64,000 nt of DNA from Dethiosulfatarculus sandiegensis (GTDB taxonomy: Bacteria; Desulfobacterota; Desulfarculia; Desulfarculales; Desulfarculaceae): the NCBI RefSeq assembly GCF_000931935.2, contig NZ_AZAC01000016.1, positions 62,001 to 126,000 of the forward strand. Reading direction: 5' to 3'. The notes beneath the pieces are model-generated. The model saw nothing but the letters and a program-made list of their open reading frames with translations. It had not been told where the DNA came from and ran no database searches. The position numbers and the translations under genes were made by a program. Each line of letters opens with the position of its first letter. Positions within the stretch are counted from its first letter, which is position 1. Below are positions 44,282 through 52,038 of the stretch, one piece after another.

Positions 44282-45280
44282 ATGTGGAAACAATATCTTT
44301 TCGGAATTCTGATCAGTCTGGCGGCTGGTTGGTTTTTTCTCCAGGTTGTTCCCTTAGACGAGATGACAACCACCCTGGGCCAAGTGAAGCTGATTTACCT
44401 TCTCCCCAATGCACTGCTCTATCTGCTTTCCTATGTTTTCAGGGCCATACGCTGGCATTATCTCATGCTTCCCCTTGCCAATGTCCGCTTCAAACCCCTT
44501 TTTCAAGCCTTGATGGTGGGCTTTTTGGGCAACAACATACTGCCCGCCCATCTTGGGGAAGTGGTGAGGGCCTATGTATTGGGGCGCACCGAAAAAGTCA
44601 GCAAATCGGCGACCTTTGCCACCGTTGTCATGGAAAGGGTCTATGACGGGCTCACGGTGCTTTTTTTCCTGCTTCTGGTTATGTGGTTCATGGACCTGCC
44701 CGAGGGCCGGGTTGACGGCACCATAATAACCGTAGACGCCCTGCGCACCGGCGGCTGGTTGGGATTTGCCCTTTTTGCAGGCCTTTTGGTGATTTTGCAG
44801 TGCTTCCGCTGGAAAAAGGACCTTTCCCTCAAGCTGGTGGGAATCTGCTTGAAACCCCTGCCCAAGGGCCTGGGTCAAAAGATTCTCACCATGGTGGACG
44901 CTTTTGCCGACGGACTCGCAGTCACAAGGGCCAAGGACCTGCTTTTTGTGGCCATTCATTCTCTGTTGGTCTGGTTCTGCCTGGCTTTTTGGGCCTGGAG
45001 CCTTTTATTTGCCTTTGGCATCAGCATGAGCCCGATGGTGGGATTGCTTATGGAGGTGGTTGTGGCGCTGGCCCTTTTGATCCCCTCCGCACCTGCTTTT
45101 TTGGGTACCTTCCACCTGGCTGCCGCAGCCACTTTGAGTTTTGTGGGCGCTGATCCGGCTCAGGCCGGAGGCTATGCCATGCTGCTCTGGCTGATTCATT
45201 TTGTAGTCACAACCCTGGTGGGGCTCTATTTTGTATGGCGCATGGGGCTTGGCTGGAAGGCCTTTAGCGGAAAAGCGTGA
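44282..45280 (+). CDS. lysylphosphatidylglycerol synthase TM region-like (UPF0104/AglD-type) membrane protein
   Basis: 332 residues with seven to eight hydrophobic spans. Family marks are ALLYLLSYVFRAIRWHYLM (in part), NNILPAHLGEVVRAYVLG, VVMERVYDGLTVLFFLLL and PSAPAFLGTFHLAAAATL. Such proteins occur with glycosyltransferases and hopanoid or lipid genes and are thought to flip or modify membrane lipids. The pairing with the DPM1-like enzyme suggests handling of a lipid-linked sugar. Exact role unknown. Confidence 0.8.
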   Translation: MWKQYLFGILISLAAGWFFLQVVPLDEMTTTLGQVKLIYLLPNALLYLLSYVFRAIRWHYLMLPLANVRFKPLFQALMVGFLGNNILPAHLGEVVRAYVLGRTEKVSKSATFATVVMERVYDGLTVLFFLLLVMWFMDLPEGRVDGTIITVDALRTGGWLGFALFAGLLVILQCFRWKKDLSLKLVGICLKPLPKGLGQKILTMVDAFADGLAVTRAKDLLFVAIHSLLVWFCLAFWAWSLLFAFGISMSPMVGLLMEVVVALALLIPSAPAFLGTFHLAAAATLSFVGADPAQAGGYAMLLWLIHFVVTTLVGLYFVWRMGLGWKAFSGKA

Positions 45281-45284
45281 TGGG

Positions 45285-45313
45285 TTGACATGCCTCCTTT
45301 GACCACGTAACAT
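45285..45313 (+). promoter_or_regulatory. sigma-70 promoter of the PfkB-sirtuin operon
   Basis: A perfect TTGACA (45285-45290) and TAACAT (45308-45313) exactly 17 bases apart, starting five bases after the flippase-like gene. Leader of about 66 bases. Confidence 0.7.
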
Positions 45314-45385
45314 CCATTGTCACAGTCTTTATCAGTGAAAGCTGCCTTTGGTTTGGGCTAAAACACTGTGAAACGGGGGGCGCGG

Positions 45386-45721
45386 ATGAAGGAAGTCAGC
45401 AAAGACCAGCTTTTTGAGATAATTCATCAGGAATTTCTCTGCCGAGGGGTGCTGGGCAAGGCATTGAGGCTGAAGCAGGGCGACTCCCTGTTCAGCGTGC
45501 GTTGCGATGAAGATTGCTTTACCGTTTACCAGATAAACCAGGCCAGTCACCTGCCTCCCGGACTTCCCGGATGCGTCACCTTGCGGCTTAGTAAAGACGA
45601 ATGCTTCAGCCTGCCTTGCGGCCGGGCTCCATCTACTGATGATAAGCATCTGGACCAGGCCCGTCTCTGGGCGAACCAGATGCTCACCTTACTTGACGCC
45701 ACCTTCCCACGGAAAGGTTAA
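45386..45721 (+). CDS. small protein of unknown function
   Basis: 111 residues from ATG 45386, chosen over GTG 45368 because GGGGGG lies at suitable distance. Five cysteines (CRG, RCDEDC, GCVT, ECFSLPCG) spread over the chain; mixed alpha/beta appearance and no signal. First gene after the promoter and two bases before the PfkB kinase, so co-expressed. Not recognised. Confidence 0.6.
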   Translation: MKEVSKDQLFEIIHQEFLCRGVLGKALRLKQGDSLFSVRCDEDCFTVYQINQASHLPPGLPGCVTLRLSKDECFSLPCGRAPSTDDKHLDQARLWANQMLTLLDATFPRKG

Positions 45722-45723
45722 TA

Positions 45724-46662
45724 ATGGAAATCCTTATTTACGGTTCTTTGGCTTACGATCGCATCATGACATTTGAGGGGCAGTTCTCAGACCATATACT
45801 GCCCAACAATATAGATTCTCTTTCAGTGAGCTTCAACGTCAACAGCATGAGGGAAATGCTCGGCGGCACCGCCGGAAATATTGCCTACGGCCTTACCCAG
45901 CTCGGTGAAAAACCGGCGGTTCTGGGCTCGTTGGGCAGGGACGGCTCCCGCTATCTGGAATGGATGCAAAACCACGGTATTAAAACCGAGTTCGTGCGCC
46001 TGGTCGATGATCAGTTCACAGCGGGCTGCTTTATTACAAACGACTGCTGCAACAACATGATCAACAGCTTCAATCCCGGCGCCATGTACTTCCCCTGCAA
46101 TGTGGACGAAGGCCACTTGAAGCCCTCTGATTCCCTGGCCATTGTGGCCCCGGGCGGAAAAGAGGATATGAGCAGGCTGCCCGAGCTTTACCGCAAAGTG
46201 GGCCTGCCCTTTATCTTTGACCCAGGCCAGTCCCTGAATATATGGCAGGGCGAGGAGCTCAAACAGGCCATGGACGGCGCCATGACCCTAATCTCCAATG
46301 AATATGAACTGGAGATCATTCAAAAGCTCACCGGTCTGGATTTAAAGACCATTTTGGAAAATGTCGAAAGCGTTATCACCACCATGGGTGAAAAAGGCTC
46401 GCTGGTGCGCAGAAAAGACAGTGAAACCTTTATTCCCGCCGCCCCGCCTGATGAAGTGAACGACCCCACGGGAGCCGGAGACGCCTATCGCTCCGGCCTT
46501 TTAAAAGGCCTTTCCAATGGCTTAAGCCTGGAAGAGGCCGCCCTTTGGGGTTCCGCTATCTCCTCTTTTGCCGTGGCCTGCCACGGCACTCAGGAATACT
46601 GCCTCGAGGAAGGCCAGTTTGAGGAGCGTCTGGCCAAAGTGAAGAAGCTTTTTGAAAATTAA
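45724..46662 (+). CDS. PfkB/ribokinase-family sugar or nucleoside kinase (adenosine kinase-like)
   Basis: 312 residues. Starts GSLAYDRIMTFEGQF; has the substrate-binding MLGGTAGNIAYGLTQLG motif (PfkB signature 1), the TTMGEKGSLVRR anion-hole region and signature 2 in DPTGAGDAYRSGLLKGL with the catalytic aspartate in GAGD. The overall arrangement is nearest to bacterial adenosine kinase-like proteins, but fructose or ribose kinases share it. Together with the sirtuin and thioesterase downstream it may belong to nucleoside or NAD metabolism, a guess from context. Confidence 0.85.
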   Translation: MEILIYGSLAYDRIMTFEGQFSDHILPNNIDSLSVSFNVNSMREMLGGTAGNIAYGLTQLGEKPAVLGSLGRDGSRYLEWMQNHGIKTEFVRLVDDQFTAGCFITNDCCNNMINSFNPGAMYFPCNVDEGHLKPSDSLAIVAPGGKEDMSRLPELYRKVGLPFIFDPGQSLNIWQGEELKQAMDGAMTLISNEYELEIIQKLTGLDLKTILENVESVITTMGEKGSLVRRKDSETFIPAAPPDEVNDPTGAGDAYRSGLLKGLSNGLSLEEAALWGSAISSFAVACHGTQEYCLEEGQFEERLAKVKKLFEN

Positions 46663-46686
46663 CCGTAAAACCGAGTAGATTCTAAC

Positions 46687-47040
46687 ATGGAGACCATGAC
46701 AGGGGACCTTATCCTGATCTATCACAAGGATCAGCCCATGGGGTTTGCCCGCGTTGAGGATATTGTTGCCGATGTAAAGCCGGGCTGGTGGCAGATAACC
46801 ATTATGCTTTTGCAGTTGCCCACCGCCAAGGTCACCTGGATTCTCAGAGAGGAATATATAGACGGAGCCGAGTTCACCATGGGGGGAGAGTCCATGCGCC
46901 TGGAGCGTTTGCCCCGGCCCCAGGGACAGCTTCCGCCCGAGCCGGAGACTCCGGAAACTTCTGACCAGGATGAAAAACCAAAATCAAAAGGCAAGGTGCT
47001 CAGCCTGGCCGAACGCAGGAGCAGCAAGAATAAAAGCTGA
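46687..47040 (+). CDS. protein of unknown function with basic C-terminus
   Basis: 117 residues. The first 75 form alternating strands (DLILIYHKDQPMGFARVEDI, in part; GWWQITIMLLQLPTAKVTWIL) like a small beta-barrel domain; a proline- and glutamate-rich linker and a lysine/arginine-rich tail (SLAERRSSKNKS) follow. ATG 46687 and ATG 46696 are both possible; GGAG precedes the second closely. No name can be given. Confidence 0.6.
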   Translation: METMTGDLILIYHKDQPMGFARVEDIVADVKPGWWQITIMLLQLPTAKVTWILREEYIDGAEFTMGGESMRLERLPRPQGQLPPEPETPETSDQDEKPKSKGKVLSLAERRSSKNKS

Positions 47041-47062
47041 TCCCGGGGAGCTTCTTCGAATA

Positions 47063-47521
47063 ATGGCCGATTTGTTAAAGGGCTTTCATTTTTACCACGA
47101 GTTCAGGCCCCGTTTTTCCGATATAGACGCCTTTGGCATGGTGAACAACGCCACTTTTCTAACTTATTTTGAAGAGGCCAGGGTGGCTTATCTAAGCAAG
47201 TTGGGCATATTCAATCCCCTGACCAAACCGGCCATATCCATAGTTATTCAAAGAACAGAGGTTGACTACCTGGCTCCTGTCAGAATGCCGGACAAGGTCC
47301 GGGTTTATATCCGGAGTTCAGAGTATAATCAAAAAAAGTTTACCTTTGAGTATGCCCTTTGGCTGCCGGAGCGCGAAGTTCTGGCGGCCAAGGGTAAAAG
47401 CCTCACCGTCTCATACGATCTGGACCAGGGCCGGGCGGTGGCGATTCCGGAAAAGTTTTTAAACGCCATGCAGGCCTTCGAGTCCCGGGAAAAAGAGGGC
47501 GCAGATGCGGGAACTTGCTGA
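47063..47521 (+). CDS. acyl-CoA thioesterase, hotdog fold (4HBT/YbgC type)
   Basis: 152 residues from ATG 47063; a longer frame from 46970 would run far into the preceding gene. The family motif with the catalytic aspartate is RFSDIDAFGMVNNATFLTYFEEAR, quoted here as DIDAFGMVNNA; the second strand block is QRTEVDYLAPVRMPD. Such enzymes hydrolyse short or aromatic acyl-CoA esters. Its end overlaps the sirtuin gene by 17 bases. Confidence 0.87.
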   Translation: MADLLKGFHFYHEFRPRFSDIDAFGMVNNATFLTYFEEARVAYLSKLGIFNPLTKPAISIVIQRTEVDYLAPVRMPDKVRVYIRSSEYNQKKFTFEYALWLPEREVLAAKGKSLTVSYDLDQGRAVAIPEKFLNAMQAFESREKEGADAGTC

Positions 47522-48260
47522 TCTCATAGCCCAATCTCACTCCTTGGTGGTTTTCACAGGGGCGGGAATGTCCACGGAATCAGGCATTCCGGATTACCGC
47601 TCTCCGGGCGGAGTGTGGGAGCGTCATAATCCGCCTCAGTTCCAGGAATTTATGACCTCATCCAAGGCCCGCACCGCCTATTGGCGCTTTTATCAAGAGG
47701 CTTTCTGGGATTTTTTCAAGGCCCAGCCCCATCAAGGTCATCTGGCCTTGGGCCGATTTTATGAGGCAGGCAACCTGAAGGCGGTTGTCACCCAAAATAT
47801 AGACGGACTGCATGTGCGGGGAGGTGTTGCGCCCGAGGCCATGTGGGAGTTGCACGGCACAGTGGCCAAGACCTCCTGCCTGAGTTGCAAAAAACACATG
47901 GAAGATACCGAAGCCGTGTTGAAGCGTTTTGAGGTGGGTGAACTTGACCCGGCCTGCCCTTTGTGCGGTGGAATTTTAAAGCCCGCCACCATAAGCTTTG
48001 GCCAGTCTTTGGACCAAAATGTGCTCCAGGGAGCGGCCCAGGCCTGCGCCGAGGCTGATCTTTTGATAGTAGCCGGGTCGTCTCTGGTGGTGCATCCGGC
48101 TGCGGCCCTGCCCAGGCTCACCTTGGAAAACCATGGCCGGGTGGTCTTGATGAACCGGGACGAAACCTGGCTGGACGATCACGCAACCCTGGTGATCCGG
48201 GAGCCCATAGGCCAAGTATTGGGGGAAACCGCGGACCTGCTCCTGGGAGACTGCAATTGA
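47505..48260 (+). CDS. cobB: NAD-dependent protein deacylase, sirtuin (CobB/Sir2)
   Basis: Removes acyl groups from lysines with NAD; many bacterial targets are acyl-CoA synthetases. 251 residues. NAD-binding GAGMSTESGIPDYRSPGGVW, QNIDGLH, the catalytic histidine in ELHGTVAKTSC, and four zinc cysteines (CLSCKKH and CPLCGG). GSSLVVHPA closes the NAD site. It lacks an obvious Tyr/Arg pair for desuccinylase activity at the place I can judge, so specificity stays open. Stop codon abuts that of the minus-strand thioesterase (TGATCA). Confidence 0.93.
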   Translation: MRELADLIAQSHSLVVFTGAGMSTESGIPDYRSPGGVWERHNPPQFQEFMTSSKARTAYWRFYQEAFWDFFKAQPHQGHLALGRFYEAGNLKAVVTQNIDGLHVRGGVAPEAMWELHGTVAKTSCLSCKKHMEDTEAVLKRFEVGELDPACPLCGGILKPATISFGQSLDQNVLQGAAQACAEADLLIVAGSSLVVHPAAALPRLTLENHGRVVLMNRDETWLDDHATLVIREPIGQVLGETADLLLGDCN

Positions 48261-48710
48261 TCAACTTTCATTGATAAGCTCGCCTTTTTCATTGAAAGGC
48301 AGGTCAGTGCCCTTGCGATAGGCCATGGCACTGGCCCTGGCGATCATTTTTTCACTGTCTTCTTCCCATACCTTGGCCTTGTAAAGGGCGGTTTTTCTGG
48401 TAGCGTGTTGTTCGCTGACCCTGGCCAACAGCCTGGCCCCGGCCCGGGCGGGAGCCAGGTAGTAGATGGTAAGCTCTTGGGCCACCGCCACCTGGCCATG
48501 GGCGTTGCAGGCCAGTTGAAAGGCCTCGTCCAGAAGACTGAAGACCGCGCCGCCGTGGAGCATGCCGAAAATATTTTGCAGCTTTTTACTGAACCGCATG
48601 GCCACCAGAGCGTTTCCGGGTTTTATCTCCAGGACCTCCAAATCCATGAATTGTCGGAAAGGTTCTTTCTCACTTCTTTTGAGGAGCAATTGAACCGGGT
48701 CTGGTTTCAC
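48261..48710 (-). CDS. PaaI-type hotdog thioesterase
   Basis: 149 residues. The core GMLHGGAVFSLLDEAFQLACN is the PaaI/YdiI pattern (HGG and the aspartate/glutamate of the central helix); LTIYYLAPARAGARLLA is the second family block. Acts on phenylacetyl- or other acyl-CoAs. Oriented against the sirtuin operon, with no partner gene; its promoter would lie in 48711-48909. Confidence 0.87.
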   Translation of the reverse strand: MKPDPVQLLLKRSEKEPFRQFMDLEVLEIKPGNALVAMRFSKKLQNIFGMLHGGAVFSLLDEAFQLACNAHGQVAVAQELTIYYLAPARAGARLLARVSEQHATRKTALYKAKVWEEDSEKMIARASAMAYRKGTDLPFNEKGELINES

Positions 48711-48769
48711 TTAAAAGCCCCCTTAATGTGATGCTTTAAGTATCAGCAAGGTGTAATGGGCGGGAAGCC

Positions 48770-48798
48770 TTAAATGTTTTTTGGCTTATGGTTATAAT
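48770..48798 (+). promoter_or_regulatory. candidate sigma-70 promoter of the RNA methyltransferase operon
   Basis: TATAAT (48793-48798) with TTAAAT (48770-48775) 17 bases upstream; a perfect -10 with a weak -35. Leader of about 105 bases to the ATG at 48910. Confidence 0.5.
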
Positions 48799-48909
48799 AG
48801 AACATCTCTATTGCAATAACAATTTCAACGGCTCATGGGTTGAAAAGCGGCATCCAAGTTAAAGACTTTTCCGCTCTATTCACGTCCCTGATTTGCTAGC
48901 ATAGGATTT

Positions 48910-50208
48910 ATGAAAACTCAACAAACGAAAACCAAAGAAATCAAAATCGATATCACCGACCTGGCTTTTGGCGGAAGGGGCTTTGGCCGCAATGACCATG
49001 GCAAGGCTGTCATGGTCCAAGGTGCGTTAAAAGGCGAAACCGTACTGGCCGGAATTACCAGGGAGCATAAGGACTACGACCAGGCCGAGGTGGTGCAAAT
49101 CCTCAAGCCCAGCCCGGACCGGGTTGAGCCTTTATGCCCCTATTACGCAAATTGCGGCGGTTGCAACCTCATGCACCTTGCCTATCCGGCTCAGGTAAAG
49201 GCCAAGGCCGCCTGGGTCGAGCGGGCTCTTCACCGTGTATCCGGAATCAAGCCCCATGAAGTAATTTCTTCTCCTGCTTCCGAGGGGTGCCGCAACCGGG
49301 TGAGAGTCCAGGTAAAGCATAAAAAAATCGGATTTTATGCCCGTGCCAGCAATGATCTGGTGGAAATTTCAAATTGCTTGGTGGCAAAAGATGCTATAAA
49401 CCGGATCCTGCCGGAACTGGCAAAATACCTGGAACAATGGCAAGGCCCCGATCCCAAGGAGATCGAGCTTCTCTCCGGCCTGGAGGACACGGTTTTCGCC
49501 TGTGTGATTTTTGACCGCTCTCAAAGGGTGTCAAAACAAAAAATCCAAGAACTGAGGGCGGGGCTCCTTGACACCGGGCTGGCCGGGGTTCGTTTTTCCG
49601 TGGCAGGCAGGCTTGAACGCTGGGAGTTTTCCCCTGAAAATGGGGCGAACATGTACAGATCCGCTGATCTTGACCTGTTCGCTTTTCCCGGATTTTTTTC
49701 CCAGGTCAACTTTGCCACCAATGACATTCTGCTTGAGGAGTTGACCAAAGAGGCCGGAGAAGGACAAGGTGGGGAGGCCTTGGACCTTTACGCCGGAACC
49801 GGTAACTTCACCTTGCCGCTTTTGAGGCAAAACTGGCTGGTCACTTCAGTGGAAAACGCCGTCGGCTCTCTGGACGCAATTGTCTTTGGGGCGGAGGCTA
49901 ACGGATTAAAGCAAGGGCTGGCCGGATTCCAGGGCAAGGTTGAAAAGGTTCTGCCGGTTCTTTGGGAAGAAAAGGCTCATTTTGATCTGGTGGTTCTGGA
50001 TCCGCCCAGGTCGGGGGCCAAAGGTTTGATGCCCGGCCTGGCCAGGCTTGATCCCACTAAGATAATTTATATATCCTGTCATCCCGCGGCGCTCGCACGT
50101 GATGCCAAGGAGTTGATAAAGTTGGGTTATGAGCCATGCTCATTCATGGTTTTCGATCATTTCCCCCACACAGGTCATGTGGAGGCCCTGCTTGCTTTTG
50201 AGAAGTGA
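48910..50208 (+). CDS. 23S rRNA/tRNA (uracil-5-)-methyltransferase, TrmA/RlmD family
   Basis: SAM-dependent enzyme that makes 5-methyluridine. An N-terminal TRAM domain (KIDITDLAFGGRGFGRND, ALKGETVLAGI) is followed by a 4Fe-4S motif, CPYYANCGGCNLMHL with a further cysteine in ISNCLVAKD, and a class I methyltransferase domain (LDLYAGTGNFTLPLL, VVLDPPRSGAKG). The catalytic nucleophile is in YISCHPAALARD and the general base in the C-terminal GHVEALLAFEK. 432 residues. Whether it acts on 23S U1939, U747 or tRNA U54 cannot be read by eye. Ends 17 bases inside the next gene. Confidence 0.9.
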   Translation: MKTQQTKTKEIKIDITDLAFGGRGFGRNDHGKAVMVQGALKGETVLAGITREHKDYDQAEVVQILKPSPDRVEPLCPYYANCGGCNLMHLAYPAQVKAKAAWVERALHRVSGIKPHEVISSPASEGCRNRVRVQVKHKKIGFYARASNDLVEISNCLVAKDAINRILPELAKYLEQWQGPDPKEIELLSGLEDTVFACVIFDRSQRVSKQKIQELRAGLLDTGLAGVRFSVAGRLERWEFSPENGANMYRSADLDLFAFPGFFSQVNFATNDILLEELTKEAGEGQGGEALDLYAGTGNFTLPLLRQNWLVTSVENAVGSLDAIVFGAEANGLKQGLAGFQGKVEKVLPVLWEEKAHFDLVVLDPPRSGAKGLMPGLARLDPTKIIYISCHPAALARDAKELIKLGYEPCSFMVFDHFPHTGHVEALLAFEK

Positions 50209-51166
50209 TAACCTGAAACCACTCATTTTTACGTTTCTGTTTGTCGTGGCCCTTGTTTTTGGATTCAGCGGCGGAGTGTGGGCTTTGGGTCCTTTTGCGC
50301 ATCTGAAATACGCCAAGGAAATTTGGCCCCATGTGGCCAAACAGACCGGCATGGAAGCTGGTGATGAAAGATTATGGCGGGTTTTTCAGGCGGGCGCCCT
50401 GGCCCCTGATGCGGGTTATTATCTGGAGCAAAAAAACGGTTTGGCCCAGGCGGCCCACCAGTTGGCTCCCTGGCGTTTCTGTAAAATTCTTTTCAAAAAT
50501 GCCCACACAGATTCAGACCGGGCTTTTGCCCTGGGCTGGTTGAGCCATTGCCTTTTGGACCTGCAGGGTCATTCCCGGATCGTTAATCCCGTGGTGGGGG
50601 GAGGATATTCCAAGAATAACCTCTTGCACAAACAGGTTGAATGGGGACTTGACTGCTATCTGCTGGCCAAGCCGGAAAATGACTGGCTTTGGCAGGTAAA
50701 ACCGGATCATTTGGCCGGTTTGGACCCTTGGGCAAACAATATTCAGCGGATATATGGTAAAAAGCCGCCTCTCAACTTGCTTAAGGAAGCCTTCTTAGCC
50801 CAGTTTTACGAAGTGGGCCGTTTGCCTTACGTGTTTTGGCTTTCCGGCAGTTTACACCTGGAAAACAGGGGCGTGGTGAACGGCCTGGGCTTTGTTCTGG
50901 GCAATACCGTGCGTCCGGGCTATGCGGCCTGGCTCGAATGGCGGGATGGCGATTTAAATGTATTGGCTGTACTCACCCCCAGGCTTCCTTCTGAAGAAGA
51001 AGTGTCGGACTGGGAAAAAATCCTGAAACAAGGGCCGGAAGATCTTTTGCCCCTGCTAAAGGGCGAGCCCTGGCCCTGCGGAAACCTGGATATGGACAAG
51101 GCCTGTGAAAAAGGTGACTGTCCCGAGGCCCTGGAGGCCAGGGCCTGGTTGGAATCCCTGCCTTGA
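50192..51166 (+). CDS. zinc-dependent phospholipase C-family exported protein
   Basis: I choose TTG 50192 because GGAGG lies six bases upstream; it overlaps the methyltransferase by 17 bases. The product starts with a signal peptide (KPLIFTFLFVVALVFGFSG, mature from about ALGPF). Histidine/aspartate-rich motifs of the PF00882 zinc phospholipase C fold are visible: GPFAHLKYAKE, AGALAPDAGYY, QAAHQLAPW and GWLSHCLLDLQGHSRI. Such proteins are often called nuclease/phospholipase-like; the substrate here is unknown. 324 residues. A SPOR-domain protein follows after 11 bases. Confidence 0.78.
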   Translation: MLLRSDNLKPLIFTFLFVVALVFGFSGGVWALGPFAHLKYAKEIWPHVAKQTGMEAGDERLWRVFQAGALAPDAGYYLEQKNGLAQAAHQLAPWRFCKILFKNAHTDSDRAFALGWLSHCLLDLQGHSRIVNPVVGGGYSKNNLLHKQVEWGLDCYLLAKPENDWLWQVKPDHLAGLDPWANNIQRIYGKKPPLNLLKEAFLAQFYEVGRLPYVFWLSGSLHLENRGVVNGLGFVLGNTVRPGYAAWLEWRDGDLNVLAVLTPRLPSEEEVSDWEKILKQGPEDLLPLLKGEPWPCGNLDMDKACEKGDCPEALEARAWLESLP

Positions 51167-51177
51167 AGGAGGGAGAG

Positions 51178-51780
51178 ATGCGGAAAAAAAGTTTTTTTTA
51201 TTGGCTGGTTGCAGGCTTGTTTTTTTCCCTGTTGACCGGTTTACCGGCAAAGGCCCTGACTGTGGAGCAGGTGATCAAACTGCGCCGGGCGGGCATTTCA
51301 AATAAAACCATAGCCATAATGCTGGAAAATGAAACCAGGGTGCGCAAGCGGGGTGGAGTGGGCCGTTATGTGGTAAGCGGTCCCCAGGGCAGCGAGGTTA
51401 TTGTTTACCAGGCCAGCACCCCGGGAGGGGTGAGCGATTATCATGTGGATGTTCCCTTACACGCCGGTGGAGTTGACCGCATGAGTGTGGTGTTGGGCAC
51501 TGAAAAAAGAACCCCGCCAAAGTTTGCGTCCAATCACGGCGGCAGCGGCTTTACCTTGCATCTGGCCAGTTTCAAGAAAAAGGATTATGCCGATCAAGAG
51601 GTGCGGAAACTCAACCAAAACGGCGTCCAGGCCAGACTGGCCGCAGTGGATCTGGGGGGAAAGGGCAGGTGGCAGCGGCTCCTGGTGGGCAAATATCGAA
51701 CCAGAAAGGCAGCAAAAGCCGCGGCCGAGATTCTGAAAAACCAGGGCAAAATCACTTCCTACAGGGTTATCCCGCAATAA
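51178..51780 (+). CDS. SPOR-domain exported protein
   Basis: 200 residues from ATG 51178, with AAGGAGGGAG directly upstream. Signal peptide (MRKKSFFYWLVAGLFFSLL, cleavage near PAKA), then a short helical repeat-like segment seen in many deltaproteobacterial envelope proteins (LTVEQVIKLRRAGIS, NKTIAIMLENE), a middle region of unknown fold, and a C-terminal SPOR domain (GFTLHLASFKKKDYADQEV ... LLVGKYRTRKAAKAAAEIL). SPOR domains bind denuded glycan strands at the division site. Confidence 0.85.
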   Translation: MRKKSFFYWLVAGLFFSLLTGLPAKALTVEQVIKLRRAGISNKTIAIMLENETRVRKRGGVGRYVVSGPQGSEVIVYQASTPGGVSDYHVDVPLHAGGVDRMSVVLGTEKRTPPKFASNHGGSGFTLHLASFKKKDYADQEVRKLNQNGVQARLAAVDLGGKGRWQRLLVGKYRTRKAAKAAAEILKNQGKITSYRVIPQ

Positions 51781-52038
51781 CCTTTTTAAGATGACGATTT
51801 TAAAGCAAAATTACTGTTTCCCAAAGCCGAGTTACGGTTTCGGCCCTTTCCCAGGCGAGCCCTTCCTTTTATTTAAGCTGGTTCCAGCGGTATTTAGCGT
51901 ATTTTTCCTTTTTGGGATATGATTATGAGTTCGCATTCATGCCTTGTAATATGCTTGAGTGGGTAAAATTCCTTGAAAGAGAGTTGGCTTTTGAGTTATG
52001 CCCGCAAGCGTCTTAATAGCGGCTGAAGAGGAGTTGGC

